From assembly GCA_022823235.1 (NCBI GenBank), contig JAJDXO010000057.1, forward strand, positions 51,304 through 115,303: a stretch of 64,000 bases of DNA, given 5' to 3'. Under the pieces are notes generated by a model. That model ran no database searches. It saw nothing but the letters and a program-made list of their open reading frames with translations, and was not told the origin of the DNA. The DNA is from Rhodospirillales bacterium (GTDB taxonomy: Bacteria > Pseudomonadota > Alphaproteobacteria > Rhodospirillales > UBA2165). This document shows positions 17,440-26,300 of the stretch, piece after piece (position 1 is the stretch's first letter; each line of letters starts with the position of its first letter). Made by a program: the position numbers and the translations under genes.

Positions 17440-19338
17440 ATGAAGATCAACCGCGCGCATATCGCCTTCGGCCATGACGTCATCATGGCGGCGGCATCTT
17501 TTTTTCTGTCGCTGTTCCTGCGTCTCGGCGACGACATCGTCTTCTATGACGGGATGACCCTCTATCTCAGCGCCGGATTGTTTACCGTCGTTGCCGGCTC
17601 GGTGTTCTGGTCGATGCGGATGTATCGGGGCGTCTGGCGCTATGCATCGCTCAACGATCTGATGCTGATCACCAAATCGGCGACCCTCGCGATTTTGGTC
17701 TTCCTGGTCATCATGTTCGTTGCCACCCGGCTGGAAGATCTGCCGCGATCCCTGCCGTTCATCAATTGGTTCGTCCTGATCGCGCTCTTGGGCGCACCCA
17801 GATTCATCTACCGGATTGCAAAGGACGGCCGGTTCGAGCTGCGCCTCGATCCGGCCGCCGACAGCCGGGTTCCGGTGCTGCTGGCCGGCGCCGGCGACGG
17901 CGCAGAAATGTTTATCCGCGCCATGACGCGGCCCGAGGCGAACTACCGGGTGGTCGGCATCGTGGCCCGGACACCGGAACGGGTAGGCCGGAATATCCAC
18001 GACGTCGAGGTTATGGGAACCATCGGCGAACTGGCCGGCGTGCACGCCGCGCTCAAGTCCCGCGGCCCGGCGCCGCAACGGCTGATCGTCGCCGAGGAAA
18101 CCTTCGACGGCGAACAGCTGAGCGGCCTCCTGGACCAGGCCGGGGAACTGGGCATGGTGCTCGCCCGCCTCCCCTCGCTGACCGATTTCCGCCAAGGGAT
18201 CGAAACCGAGATCGAGGTCCGGCCCGTCGACGTCGAGGATTTGCTCGGCCGGCCCCAAACCAGGCTGAACCGGAAGCCCGTGGAAGAGCTGATTTCCGGC
18301 AAGCGGGTGCTGATCACCGGGGCCGGGGGAAGTATCGGCGCGGAACTTGTCCGGCAGGTCTCCGTACTGGGTCCGGCGCACCTGTCGCTGCTCGACAACT
18401 CGGAATACAACCTCTTCACCATCGACAGGCAGTTGGCGGAGGCGCATCCCGAACTGTCGCGGGATGCATCCATCGCAGATGTCCGGGACCGGTCCGCGAT
18501 CGAACGGCTTTTCACCGAACGCCGGCCGGACATCGTGTTTCATGCCGCGGCGCTGAAGCATGTTCCGATGGTCGAGGCCAATCCGCTGGAAGGATTCGCG
18601 ACAAACGCCATCGGCACGGCCAATGTGCTCGATGCCGGCCGCCGTGCCGGCGTCCGCGTTTTCGTCCAGATCTCGACCGACAAGGCGGTTAATCCGACCA
18701 ATGTGATGGGGGCGTCGAAGCGCATCGCCGAGACCTATTGCCAGGCCGCCGACCTGGAGGCCGCCGACGGGGACCCCGCGGTGGTCACCGTCCGGTTCGG
18801 CAACGTCCTCGGCTCCACCGGATCGGTCGTCGAGCTTTTCCGCGGACAATTGGCGCGGGGCGGCCCGTTGACCGTCACCCACCCGGAAATGCAGCGGTAT
18901 TTCATGACCGTCCAGGAAGCGGTTGAACTGGTTCTCCAGGCCGCCGCCCTGGGGCCCGGGGACGGCGCCGGGTCGGGAAAGATATATGTCCTGGACATGG
19001 GTGAGCCGGTCCGGATCGTCGATCTCGCCAATCAAATGATCCGGCTTGCGGGATACACGCCGGGGGAACAGGTGAAGATCGAGTACTGCGGCGTCCGCCC
19101 CGGAGAAAAGCTGTTTGAGGAAATCTTCCACGGCGCCGAGCCGCCCGTCCCGACATCCTGCGAGGGATTGCTGCTGGCCTCTCCCCGCGCCGTTCCGCTG
19201 GCGCAGGTCCGCGGCGAACTCGAGAAACTGGAAGAGGCCTGCGGGAACGGCGAACTCGAGGCCGCGCGGGCGGTGGTCGGCCGGCTGGTTCCGGAATACG
19301 CGCCCGCGGCCGCGGAAAACATCGAGGCCGCCCAATAA
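17440..19338 (+). CDS. Membrane-bound NDP-sugar 4,6-dehydratase (FlaA1/CapD/WbpM-like)
   Basis: 632 residues from ATG 17440; an in-frame ATG at 17368 would add 24 residues that do not look like the family. The N-terminus carries about four membrane helices, then a Rossmann-like sensor domain ([19 protein letters not shown]), then the catalytic SDR domain with [18 protein letters not shown]. The active site reads [20 protein letters not shown]: methionine replaces the usual tyrosine of YxxxK, the S-M-K triad of long WbpM-type dehydratases. [22 protein letters not shown] and [13 protein letters not shown] are further family blocks. It likely makes UDP-4-keto-6-deoxy-GlcNAc for the lipid-linked primer. 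It ends 25 bases before purH. Confidence 0.9.
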   Translation: MKINRAHIAFGHDVIMAAASFFLSLFLRLGDDIVFYDGMTLYLSAGLFTVVAGSVFWSMRMYRGVWRYASLNDLMLITKSATLAILVFLVIMFVATRLEDLPRSLPFINWFVLIALLGAPRFIYRIAKDGRFELRLDPAADSRVPVLLAGAGDGAEMFIRAMTRPEANYRVVGIVARTPERVGRNIHDVEVMGTIGELAGVHAALKSRGPAPQRLIVAEETFDGEQLSGLLDQAGELGMVLARLPSLTDFRQGIETEIEVRPVDVEDLLGRPQTRLNRKPVEELISGKRVLITGAGGSIGAELVRQVSVLGPAHLSLLDNSEYNLFTIDRQLAEAHPELSRDASIADVRDRSAIERLFTERRPDIVFHAAALKHVPMVEANPLEGFATNAIGTANVLDAGRRAGVRVFVQISTDKAVNPTNVMGASKRIAETYCQAADLEAADGDPAVVTVRFGNVLGSTGSVVELFRGQLARGGPLTVTHPEMQRYFMTVQEAVELVLQAAALGPGDGAGSGKIYVLDMGEPVRIVDLANQMIRLAGYTPGEQVKIEYCGVRPGEKLFEEIFHGAEPPVPTSCEGLLLASPRAVPLAQVRGELEKLEEACGNGELEAARAVVGRLVPEYAPAAAENIEAAQ

Positions 19339-19363
19339 TCGGCGTCCCCGGAGTATCGATTTC

Positions 19364-20935
19364 ATGACCGAACCCATCCGCCGCGCCCTGCTTTCCGTCT
19401 CCGACAAGACGGGGCTCGCCGAGCTGGCAACGGCGCTGTCCGGGGCCGGCGTCGAGATCCTGTCCACCGGCGGTTCGGCCGAGGCGCTCATCGAGGCCGG
19501 CGTGGCGGTGACCGAGGTCGCCGACCATACGGGCGCGCCGGAGATCATGGACGGCCGGGTAAAGACCCTGCACCCCAAAATCCACGGCGGCCTTCTCGCC
19601 CGCCGGGACAACGCCTCCGACCGCCGGGCGATGGATGAACACGGCATCGCGCCCATCGATCTTCTGGTGGTCAATCTCTACCCGTTCGAGGAGACGGTCG
19701 CCGGTGGCGCCGATTACGCGGCCTGCGTCGAGAACATCGATATCGGCGGACCGGCGATGATCCGGGCGGCCGCCAAGAACCACGCCCATGTGACCGTCGT
19801 GGTCGATCCGGAGGATTACGGGCGGCTGGTGGACGAAATGGCGGCGAACGGCGGCGCCACCACTCTCGAGTTCCGCAAGGCGCTTGCCGCCAAGGCCTAC
19901 CGCCGGACGGGCGCCTACGACGCCGCCATCGGCCAGTGGTTCGCGGGCGAACTGGACGACGGGTTTCCGGAACGGTTGGTGTTCGCCGGCGAACGGGCGC
20001 AAATCCTGCGCTACGGCGAAAACCCGCACCAGACCGCGGCCTTCTACCGGGACGGAAGCGCCCGTCCGGGTGTCGCCACGGCAACCCAACTGCAGGGCAA
20101 GGAGCTGAGTTTCAACAATCTGAACGATACGGACGCCGCCTACGAACTGGTCGCCGAGTTCGACGCAGCCGCCTGCGCCATCGTCAAACACGCCAATCCG
20201 TGCGGGGTCGCCGTGGGCGATACGTTGTCCGGCGCCTATGCCCGGGCGCTGGCCTGCGACGCCGAAAGCGCCTTCGGCGGCATCATCGCCTTCAACCGGC
20301 CCCTCGACGGCGAAACCGCCGAAGAGGCCGCCAGGCTTTTCGCCGAGGTGATTATCGCGCCGGCGATCGAGCCTGCCGCCGCGGACGTGCTTGCGACCAG
20401 GAAGAACCTCCGGGTTCTGGATGCCGGCGGACTGCCCGATGCCGGAAGCGGCGGCATGACCGTACGCACCCTCACCGGCGGCTACCTGGTGCAGGGCCGG
20501 GACAATGCGCTGACCGGCGACGGCCTCGAGACCGTCACCCGGCGAAAGCCGTCGGAGCGGGAAATGGCCGACCTGCTTTTCGCCTTCACCGTCGCCAAGC
20601 ACGTAAAGTCCAACGCCATCGTCTACGCCAGGAACCGGGCCACCGTGGGCGTCGGCGCAGGGCAGATGAGCCGCGTCAATTCGTCGCGCATCGCCGCCTG
20701 GAAGGCCGCCGACGCGGCCAAGACGGCCGGGGACGAGACCTCCTGGGCGGCCGGCTCGGTGGTTGCCTCGGATGCCTTTTTCCCGTTCGCGGACGGCTTG
20801 CTGGCGGCGGCCGAGGCGGGCGCCACGGCGATCATTCAGCCGGGCGGCTCGATCCGCGATGACGAGGTGATCGCCGCCGCCGACAACGCCGGGCTCGCCA
20901 TGGTATTCACCGGCATGCGTCATTTCCGCCATTGA
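19364..20935 (+). CDS. purH: Bifunctional AICAR formyltransferase / IMP cyclohydrolase
   Basis: 523 residues, the standard PurH length; the open frame begins far upstream inside the dehydratase gene, but ATG 19364 fits the family start [17 protein letters not shown]. The N-terminal IMP cyclohydrolase domain has [30 protein letters not shown] and [14 protein letters not shown]. The transformylase domain has [15 protein letters not shown], with the catalytic Lys-His, [13 protein letters not shown] and [11 protein letters not shown], ending in [14 protein letters not shown]. It catalyses the last two steps of de novo IMP synthesis. A strong terminator follows, so it probably ends the transcription unit. 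Confidence 0.98.
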   Translation: MTEPIRRALLSVSDKTGLAELATALSGAGVEILSTGGSAEALIEAGVAVTEVADHTGAPEIMDGRVKTLHPKIHGGLLARRDNASDRRAMDEHGIAPIDLLVVNLYPFEETVAGGADYAACVENIDIGGPAMIRAAAKNHAHVTVVVDPEDYGRLVDEMAANGGATTLEFRKALAAKAYRRTGAYDAAIGQWFAGELDDGFPERLVFAGERAQILRYGENPHQTAAFYRDGSARPGVATATQLQGKELSFNNLNDTDAAYELVAEFDAAACAIVKHANPCGVAVGDTLSGAYARALACDAESAFGGIIAFNRPLDGETAEEAARLFAEVIIAPAIEPAAADVLATRKNLRVLDAGGLPDAGSGGMTVRTLTGGYLVQGRDNALTGDGLETVTRRKPSEREMADLLFAFTVAKHVKSNAIVYARNRATVGVGAGQMSRVNSSRIAAWKAADAAKTAGDETSWAAGSVVASDAFFPFADGLLAAAEAGATAIIQPGGSIRDDEVIAAADNAGLAMVFTGMRHFRH

Positions 20936-20962
20936 CCGGCCCGAACGCCTGATTGATCGAGA

Positions 20963-20986
20963 GCCGCCGCCGGGCGGCTTTTTTTT
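20963..20986 (+). terminator. Rho-independent terminator after purH
   Basis: Perfect 6-bp GC stem GCCGCC / GGCGGC with a GCCG loop, followed at once by eight T, 27 bases after the purH stop. Confidence 0.92.
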
Positions 20987-21110
20987 GCGCTTTTTTGCGC
21001 AAAAACAGCGCCCGGGCGGTGCGCCGAACGACATAATCTATTGAAATATAATGATTTCCGTAACCAGGGCCAAATAAGCAAGCGATCGAATTATTTTGCG
21101 CTTTTTTGCG
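20983..21110. repeat. 17-bp direct repeat flanking a 94-bp AT-rich spacer
   Basis: TTTTGCGCTTTTTTGCG occurs at 20983-20999 and again at 21094-21110. The left copy overlaps the T-run of the purH terminator and forms the palindrome TTTTTGCGCAAAAA (20992-21005). The spacer 21000-21093 is AT-rich with no open frame. This accounts for the first part of the gene-free stretch 20936-21371. Confidence 0.8.
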
Positions 21111-21374
21111 GCCCCCTCACCCCCTGACGGGGGCAAGGGCACCCACCGAAACCCCCTCCCCCTTGACGGGGGAGGGTTGGGGTGGGGGTGAAACGGAAAT
21201 TCCCCCTCACCCAGCCCACCGGACCGGCTCCGCCGGCCGGAAGACAGGCATGGCTAGGCTCGCTTCGCGCGCCAAGCCTCCGCATCCCTCTCCCTCCAGG
21301 GGAGAGGGACCGGGTGCCGCGCCGTCCTCGTCGCCGCAACACGCGTCAGGCGGCGCATTCGAGTCCGGACCCTA
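21111..21374 (-). repeat. Composite modular repeat R1, minus orientation
   Basis: Read on the minus strand, it begins with the 18-bp box TAGGGTCCGGACTCGAAT (21374-21357), then a GTGTTGCGGCGACGAGGACG-like segment, a CCCTCTCC/GGAGAGGG hairpin, an ATGCGGAGGCTTGGCG segment, a GCTGGGTGAGGGGG segment and a CCCCAACCCTCCCCC / GGGGGAGGGGG hairpin. The same order of modules is found at 54538-54753 on the plus strand. It fills the gap between purH and the GmhA-like gene and supplies that gene's stop codon. Confidence 0.8.
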
Positions 21375-21992
21375 GAATTTCCGGTCCTGGACCAATTCCT
21401 CGCTCATCCTGCCCTGACGGAGGTACTGGCCCAGCAGATGCATCAACGCCTGATGGGTATCCTCGATCACGCCGTAATTGTCGGCATCCACGTGCAGGTT
21501 GACATCGGCCAGCCCGGCCGACCGGCCGCCGGAGAACCCGGTCATCGAAATGACCTCGAGCCCGTTGTCCTTCGCCCATCGGATGGCGCGTACGACGTTT
21601 TCGGAATCGCCGGATGAACTCACGGTGATCAGCGCATCCCCCGCCTCGGCATTGAGCGATAACTGGCGGGAAAACACCTCGGCATAGTCCATGTCGTTGG
21701 CGATCGCCGTGATCACGGGGATGTTCGCCGTCAGCGAATGGACATGGGGAAGCAAGCCCGTATCCTGCGCCAGGAGTTTACCGTGATCGGCGACCAGATG
21801 ATTGGCTATGGCCGCCGAGCCGCCGTTGCCGCAGACCCAGAGGGTGCCGCCCCGTTCGTGCAGGCCGGCGAGAATTTCCGCCGCTTCGGCGAGTTTGGCG
21901 CGGTCGACGCTGGCCGCCGCGTTCCGCCACTCGGCGAAATAGGCATCGGCATAGCTTCCGATATCGGAGAATTTCTTGTCCGGAAACGTCAT
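21372..21992 (-). CDS. SIS-domain sugar-phosphate isomerase, GmhA-like
   Basis: 206 residues, the size of sedoheptulose-7-phosphate isomerase. The SIS fold is shown by GGTLWVCGNGGSAAIANHLVADH (about 48-70) and DALITVSSSGDSENVVRAIRWAKDNGLEVISMTGFSGG, with a late VIEDTHQALMHLLGQYLR segment carrying the family's conserved Glu and His. GmhA makes D-glycero-D-manno-heptose 7-phosphate for LPS or heptosylated glycans. No other heptose genes are in the window, so a different phosphosugar is possible. Its TAG stop is the first three bases of the 18-bp box at 21357-21374. It converges on purH. Confidence 0.82.
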   Translation of the reverse strand: MTFPDKKFSDIGSYADAYFAEWRNAAASVDRAKLAEAAEILAGLHERGGTLWVCGNGGSAAIANHLVADHGKLLAQDTGLLPHVHSLTANIPVITAIANDMDYAEVFSRQLSLNAEAGDALITVSSSGDSENVVRAIRWAKDNGLEVISMTGFSGGRSAGLADVNLHVDADNYGVIEDTHQALMHLLGQYLRQGRMSEELVQDRKF

Positions 21993-22047
21993 GGGCGGTG
22001 TGTACCCCGATCGGCCTGCTTCATCAACGCTTGCCTCGACGGCGGCC

Positions 22048-23304
22048 TCACCGCCTGGCGTCCGTCACCGTCACCAACAGCGCCGCGCCGACGGCGAAAA
22101 ACACGATGATGGTCGCCATGCCCCAGCGCTGGCTTTCGGTCAGCGCGGTGACGAGGCCGAACAGGAACGGCCCCAGAAATGCCGTCGCCTTGCCGGAAAA
22201 GGCGTAAAGGCCGAACATCTCCGTCCGCATGCCCTCCGGCGCCAGATGCGCCATCATCGACCGGCTGGCCGCCTGCGCCGGCCCGACGAACAGGCCGAGC
22301 ACCGCGCCCAGGACCAGAAACAGGGTCGTATCGGTGACCGCCAGCACGGCCGCGCCGGTGACGATCAGGCCGGCAAGCGAAATCAGGATGGTTCGATTGG
22401 GCCCGATCCAGTCGTCGATCCACGCAAACGCCGCCGCGCCCAGGCCCGACGTTACGTTGATGATGACGGCGAATTGCAGAACCTCGGCGGTGCTCATCCC
22501 GAAGGCGCCGGCCGCGAACACGCCGCCCATGGCGAACAGGGTCACAAGGCCGTCATTGTAGATCAGCCGGGCGATCAGGAACCGGAGGATGTCCCCGTAT
22601 TCCCGGACGCGCTTGAGGGTCGTCCACAGCAGCCCGAGCCCCTCCCGCACGGCCCGGCCCATCGGCAGCCCCTGCGCCGGCACATCCGGCGTAAACAGAA
22701 ACAGGGGAATGGAAAATACCCCGAACCATGCGGCGACGAGCACGGAGGTCGCCCGGATCTGCTCGATGGAAGAGGTATCGAAGCCCGTGAGGATCACCAC
22801 CAGACAGCCGAGCCCGCCGAAATAGCCGAGCCCCCACGCCCATCCGGAGACCCGGCCGATCATCGCCTTGGGCGCCAGGTCCGGCAGCATGGCGTTGTAG
22901 AAAACAATCGCCATTTCGAAGCCGATATTGGCAAGCACCACCAGACTGAGCGCCGCCAGAATGAACGCGGCGTCGGGCTCGATGAACCACAACAAGGCGG
23001 TCGCGGCCACCGACAGGTAGGTAAACCCGAAAATCCAGGGCTTCCGCCGCCCGCCCTTGTCGGCTATGGCGCCCAGGATCGGCGCCAGGACGGCGATGGC
23101 CAGACCGGAGACCGAAACGGCGAAGCCCCACTGGGCGGTGCCGGACACCTCGTCGACGGCGACCGACTTGGCGAAGTAGGTGGCGAAAACGAAGGTGATG
23201 ATGATCGTGGTGAAGGCCGAATTGGCCCAATCGTAGAAACACCACGCCGCGATACCGCGCCTGCCGGCGCGGGAAGCGGATCCTGCTATGCCCTGATCAG
23301 CCAT
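22048..23304 (-). CDS. MFS transporter, UMF1/Atg22-like
   Basis: 418 residues and about 12 membrane helices. The diagnostic N-terminal motif AAWCFYDWANSAFTTIIITFVFATYF marks the UMF1 family, and GAIADKGGRRKPWI is the MFS loop 2-3 signature. A central cytoplasmic segment (FTPDVPAQGLPMGRAVREGLGLLWTTLKRVREYG) divides the two six-helix halves. Substrates of bacterial UMF1 proteins are mostly unknown; amino-acid or metabolite efflux is the usual guess. It lies 9 bases downstream of the NAD-GDH stop on the same strand, so co-transcription with gdh is likely. Confidence 0.87.
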   Translation of the reverse strand: MADQGIAGSASRAGRRGIAAWCFYDWANSAFTTIIITFVFATYFAKSVAVDEVSGTAQWGFAVSVSGLAIAVLAPILGAIADKGGRRKPWIFGFTYLSVAATALLWFIEPDAAFILAALSLVVLANIGFEMAIVFYNAMLPDLAPKAMIGRVSGWAWGLGYFGGLGCLVVILTGFDTSSIEQIRATSVLVAAWFGVFSIPLFLFTPDVPAQGLPMGRAVREGLGLLWTTLKRVREYGDILRFLIARLIYNDGLVTLFAMGGVFAAGAFGMSTAEVLQFAVIINVTSGLGAAAFAWIDDWIGPNRTILISLAGLIVTGAAVLAVTDTTLFLVLGAVLGLFVGPAQAASRSMMAHLAPEGMRTEMFGLYAFSGKATAFLGPFLFGLVTALTESQRWGMATIIVFFAVGAALLVTVTDARR

Positions 23305-23313
23305 CGGACCACA

Positions 23314-26300
23314 CTACCCTGACTGGGCGATGGCCGCCAGATGGCGGCTCGCCACGGCGAGCATGGAGAGATCGACGCTTTCCGCCGCTTCGAGCTCGGC
23401 CAGCATCGTCCGTGTCTGATTCATCGCCGCGCCATGGCTCTCGGTCCAGTCGGCAAGCGCTTCATCGGGCATCAACCCGCCGCCCTTCCTGCCGCTCCGG
23501 CCGTTGACGATATTGAGCGTGATGCCCTTCTGGTGCGCATAAAGCTCTTCGATCACCGCATCCGCCGCCAGCTTCTGCCAGTGGCTGTCGGCGGGAAGCC
23601 TCTCCGCGTGATGGCGGAGCCAGCCCAGGCCGAAATTCTCGCCGATCCGGAAATACAGCTCGGCCACCCGCCCCGCCGCCTGCCTGCAGCTCCGTGACGC
23701 GCGAACGATGTCGAGGGCCGAAACCAACAGCAGCAAATAGGCGGCCCGGCGGGCGAGGTCCTTCGGAACGCCCTCCGAGCGGTAGCGTTCGACGCGGACA
23801 TCGATCCGTTCGGTCACTTCCGCCGGAACGATCTTTTCGATCTCCGCCGCCAGCGCCTCGACGGGACCGGCGAATTCGCCGACGATGTTGCCGAGGTCGA
23901 TGGGCCGGACGGCATTCCTCAGCAACCACAGGGTGGCCCGCCCGATGAGCTGGTTGATGTCGAGCACCAGGGTCATTTGAATCCGTGCCGGCACCTTGTT
24001 GTCCAGCGCTTCGATACGGTCCCAGATCGCCGCGATGCCGAAGGTGTCGCGCACCGCGAGAAACGCCCGGGCGATTTCGGCGACGCCGGCGCCGGTCTTC
24101 TCCATCATGTTGATGACGAACGTGCCGCCGACCCGGTTAAGCAGGTCGTTGGTGACAATGGTGGCGATGAGTTCGCGGCGCAGCTGGTGACCGCAGATTT
24201 CGGCCCGGTACTTCTTCCGAAGCGGGGTCGGGAAGTAATTGATCAGGTCGTCCTGAAGTTCCGGCGCATCCGGCAGGTCACTGGCCAAAATCTCCTCATA
24301 GACCCAGAGCTTGGCGTAACTCAGCACGACCGAAATTTCGGGCCGGGTAAGCCCGATCCGCGCCCGTTCGCGCTCATTCAGCGCCTCTTCGTCGGGCAGG
24401 AACTCCACATTCCGGTCGAGCCCGGCCTCTTTCTCGAGAGTCCGGATCAGGCGTATCTGGAGATCCAGCAAATCGACGCCGACGGTCCGGAACATGGTGA
24501 TCGCTTCGGTCTGCAGGTAGTTGTCCCGCAGGACGAGTTCGGCGACCTCGCCGGTCATGTTTTCCAGCAGCTTGTTGCGCGCCGCCTGGGTGAGTTTGCC
24601 CTTGGCGACCGCGGAATCGAGCAGAATCTTGATGTTCACCTCGTGATCCGAGCAGTCGACGCCGGCCGAGTTGTCGATGAAGTCCGCATTGAGCCGCCCG
24701 CCCTTGAGCGCGTACTCGACTCGCCCCAACTGGGTGACGCCGAGATTGGCGCCCTCGCCGATGACCCGGCAATTCAGCTCCCGGGCATCGATCCGGACCG
24801 CGTCATTGGCCCGGTCGCCGACACCGGCGTGCGCCTCGTCGGACGATTTGACGAAGGTCCCGATGCCGCCGAACCACAGAAGCTCGACCTCGGACCGGAG
24901 GATCGCCTGGATCAACTCGTTGGGCGTGACCCGGGACTTGGAAATTCCCAGGGCATTGCGGATTTCGGCGGAGAGCGGGATGGATTTCGCGCTCCGCTCG
25001 AAGATGCCGCCGCCCTTCGATATGAGCTTCTTGTCATAGTCCGTCCACGACGAGCGGGCGAGCCTGAACAGCCGCCTGCGTTCGGCGAGCGATTTCGCCG
25101 GATCGGGATCGGGATCGACGAAAATGTGCATGTGATTGAACGCGGCGATCAGCTTGATGTGCCTGCTGAGCAGCATGCCGTTGCCGAACACGTCCCCCGA
25201 CATGTCGCCGACGCCGACGCAGGTGAAGTCCTCGGCCTGGATGTCCTTCCCCGCCTCGCGGAAGTGCCGCTTGACCGATTCCCAGGCGCCGCGGGCCGTG
25301 ATGCCCATCTTCTTGTGGTCGTAGCCGACGCTGCCGCCCGACGCATAGGCATCGCCGAGCCAGAAGCCGTAATCGCCGGCGACCCCGTTGGCGATATCCG
25401 AGAACGTCGCGGTGCCCTTGTCGGCGGCGACCACCAGATAGGGGTCGTCGCCGTCGGCGCGCACCACGCGCCTGGGCGCGACGATCCCCCCCTCGGCTAT
25501 ATTGTCGGTGATGTCGAGGAGGCCCGACATGAAGGTCTTGTAGCAGGCGACGCCTTCCTCGACGAACGCCTCGCGGCCGCCGTCCGCGGGCGGGCGCTTG
25601 ACGACGAATCCGCCCTTCGACCCGACCGGCACGATGACCGTGTTCTTGACCATCTGGGCCTTCATCAGGCCGAGAATCTCGGTCCGGAAGTCTTCCGGCC
25701 GGTCGGACCAGCGCAAGCCGCCGCGGGCAACCATGCCGCCGCGCAGGTGGACCGCCTCGACCCGCGGCGAATAGACGAAAATCTCGCGCAGCGGCCGGGG
25801 CAGCGGCAGTTCGTCGATGGCCCGGGAATCGTATTTGACGGAGATGTACGGCTTGGGCTGGCCTTCGGCGTCGTACTGATAGTAATTGGTGCGGAGCGCC
25901 GCCTCCACCAGGTTGACGAAGCGCCGGAGGATGCGGTCTTCGTCGGCGCTCGCCACCTCTTCCAGCCGGTCCGTGATGGCCCGCCTGAGCCTAGCCAGCT
26001 TCCGGGCCCGGCCCTTTTCCAGGTCCGGATCGAATTTGGCCTGGAACAGCCTGACAATGCGTTCGGCGATCGCCGGGTTGTTGCGCAGCGTCGCCACCAT
26101 GTATTCCTGGGAAAACGGAATGGCGGCCTGCCGGAGGTATTTCGCGAAGGCCCGGACGATGCTGATTTCCCGCCAGGTCAGCTTCGCGGTCAGGACCAGC
26201 GCGTTGAAGCCGTCGGACTCCATCTCGCCGTTCCAGATGCGGCGGAATGCCTCGTGGAAAATCTCCCGGGTGGCGTCCAGGTCTACCTTGTCCGTATCGC

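Noticed and set aside
17422..19674. 750-codon minus-strand frame opposite the dehydratase and purH
   Set aside because: Spans two well-supported plus-strand genes; shadow frame.
18902..21034. 710-codon minus-strand frame opposite purH
   Set aside because: Antisense to purH with no recognisable domains.
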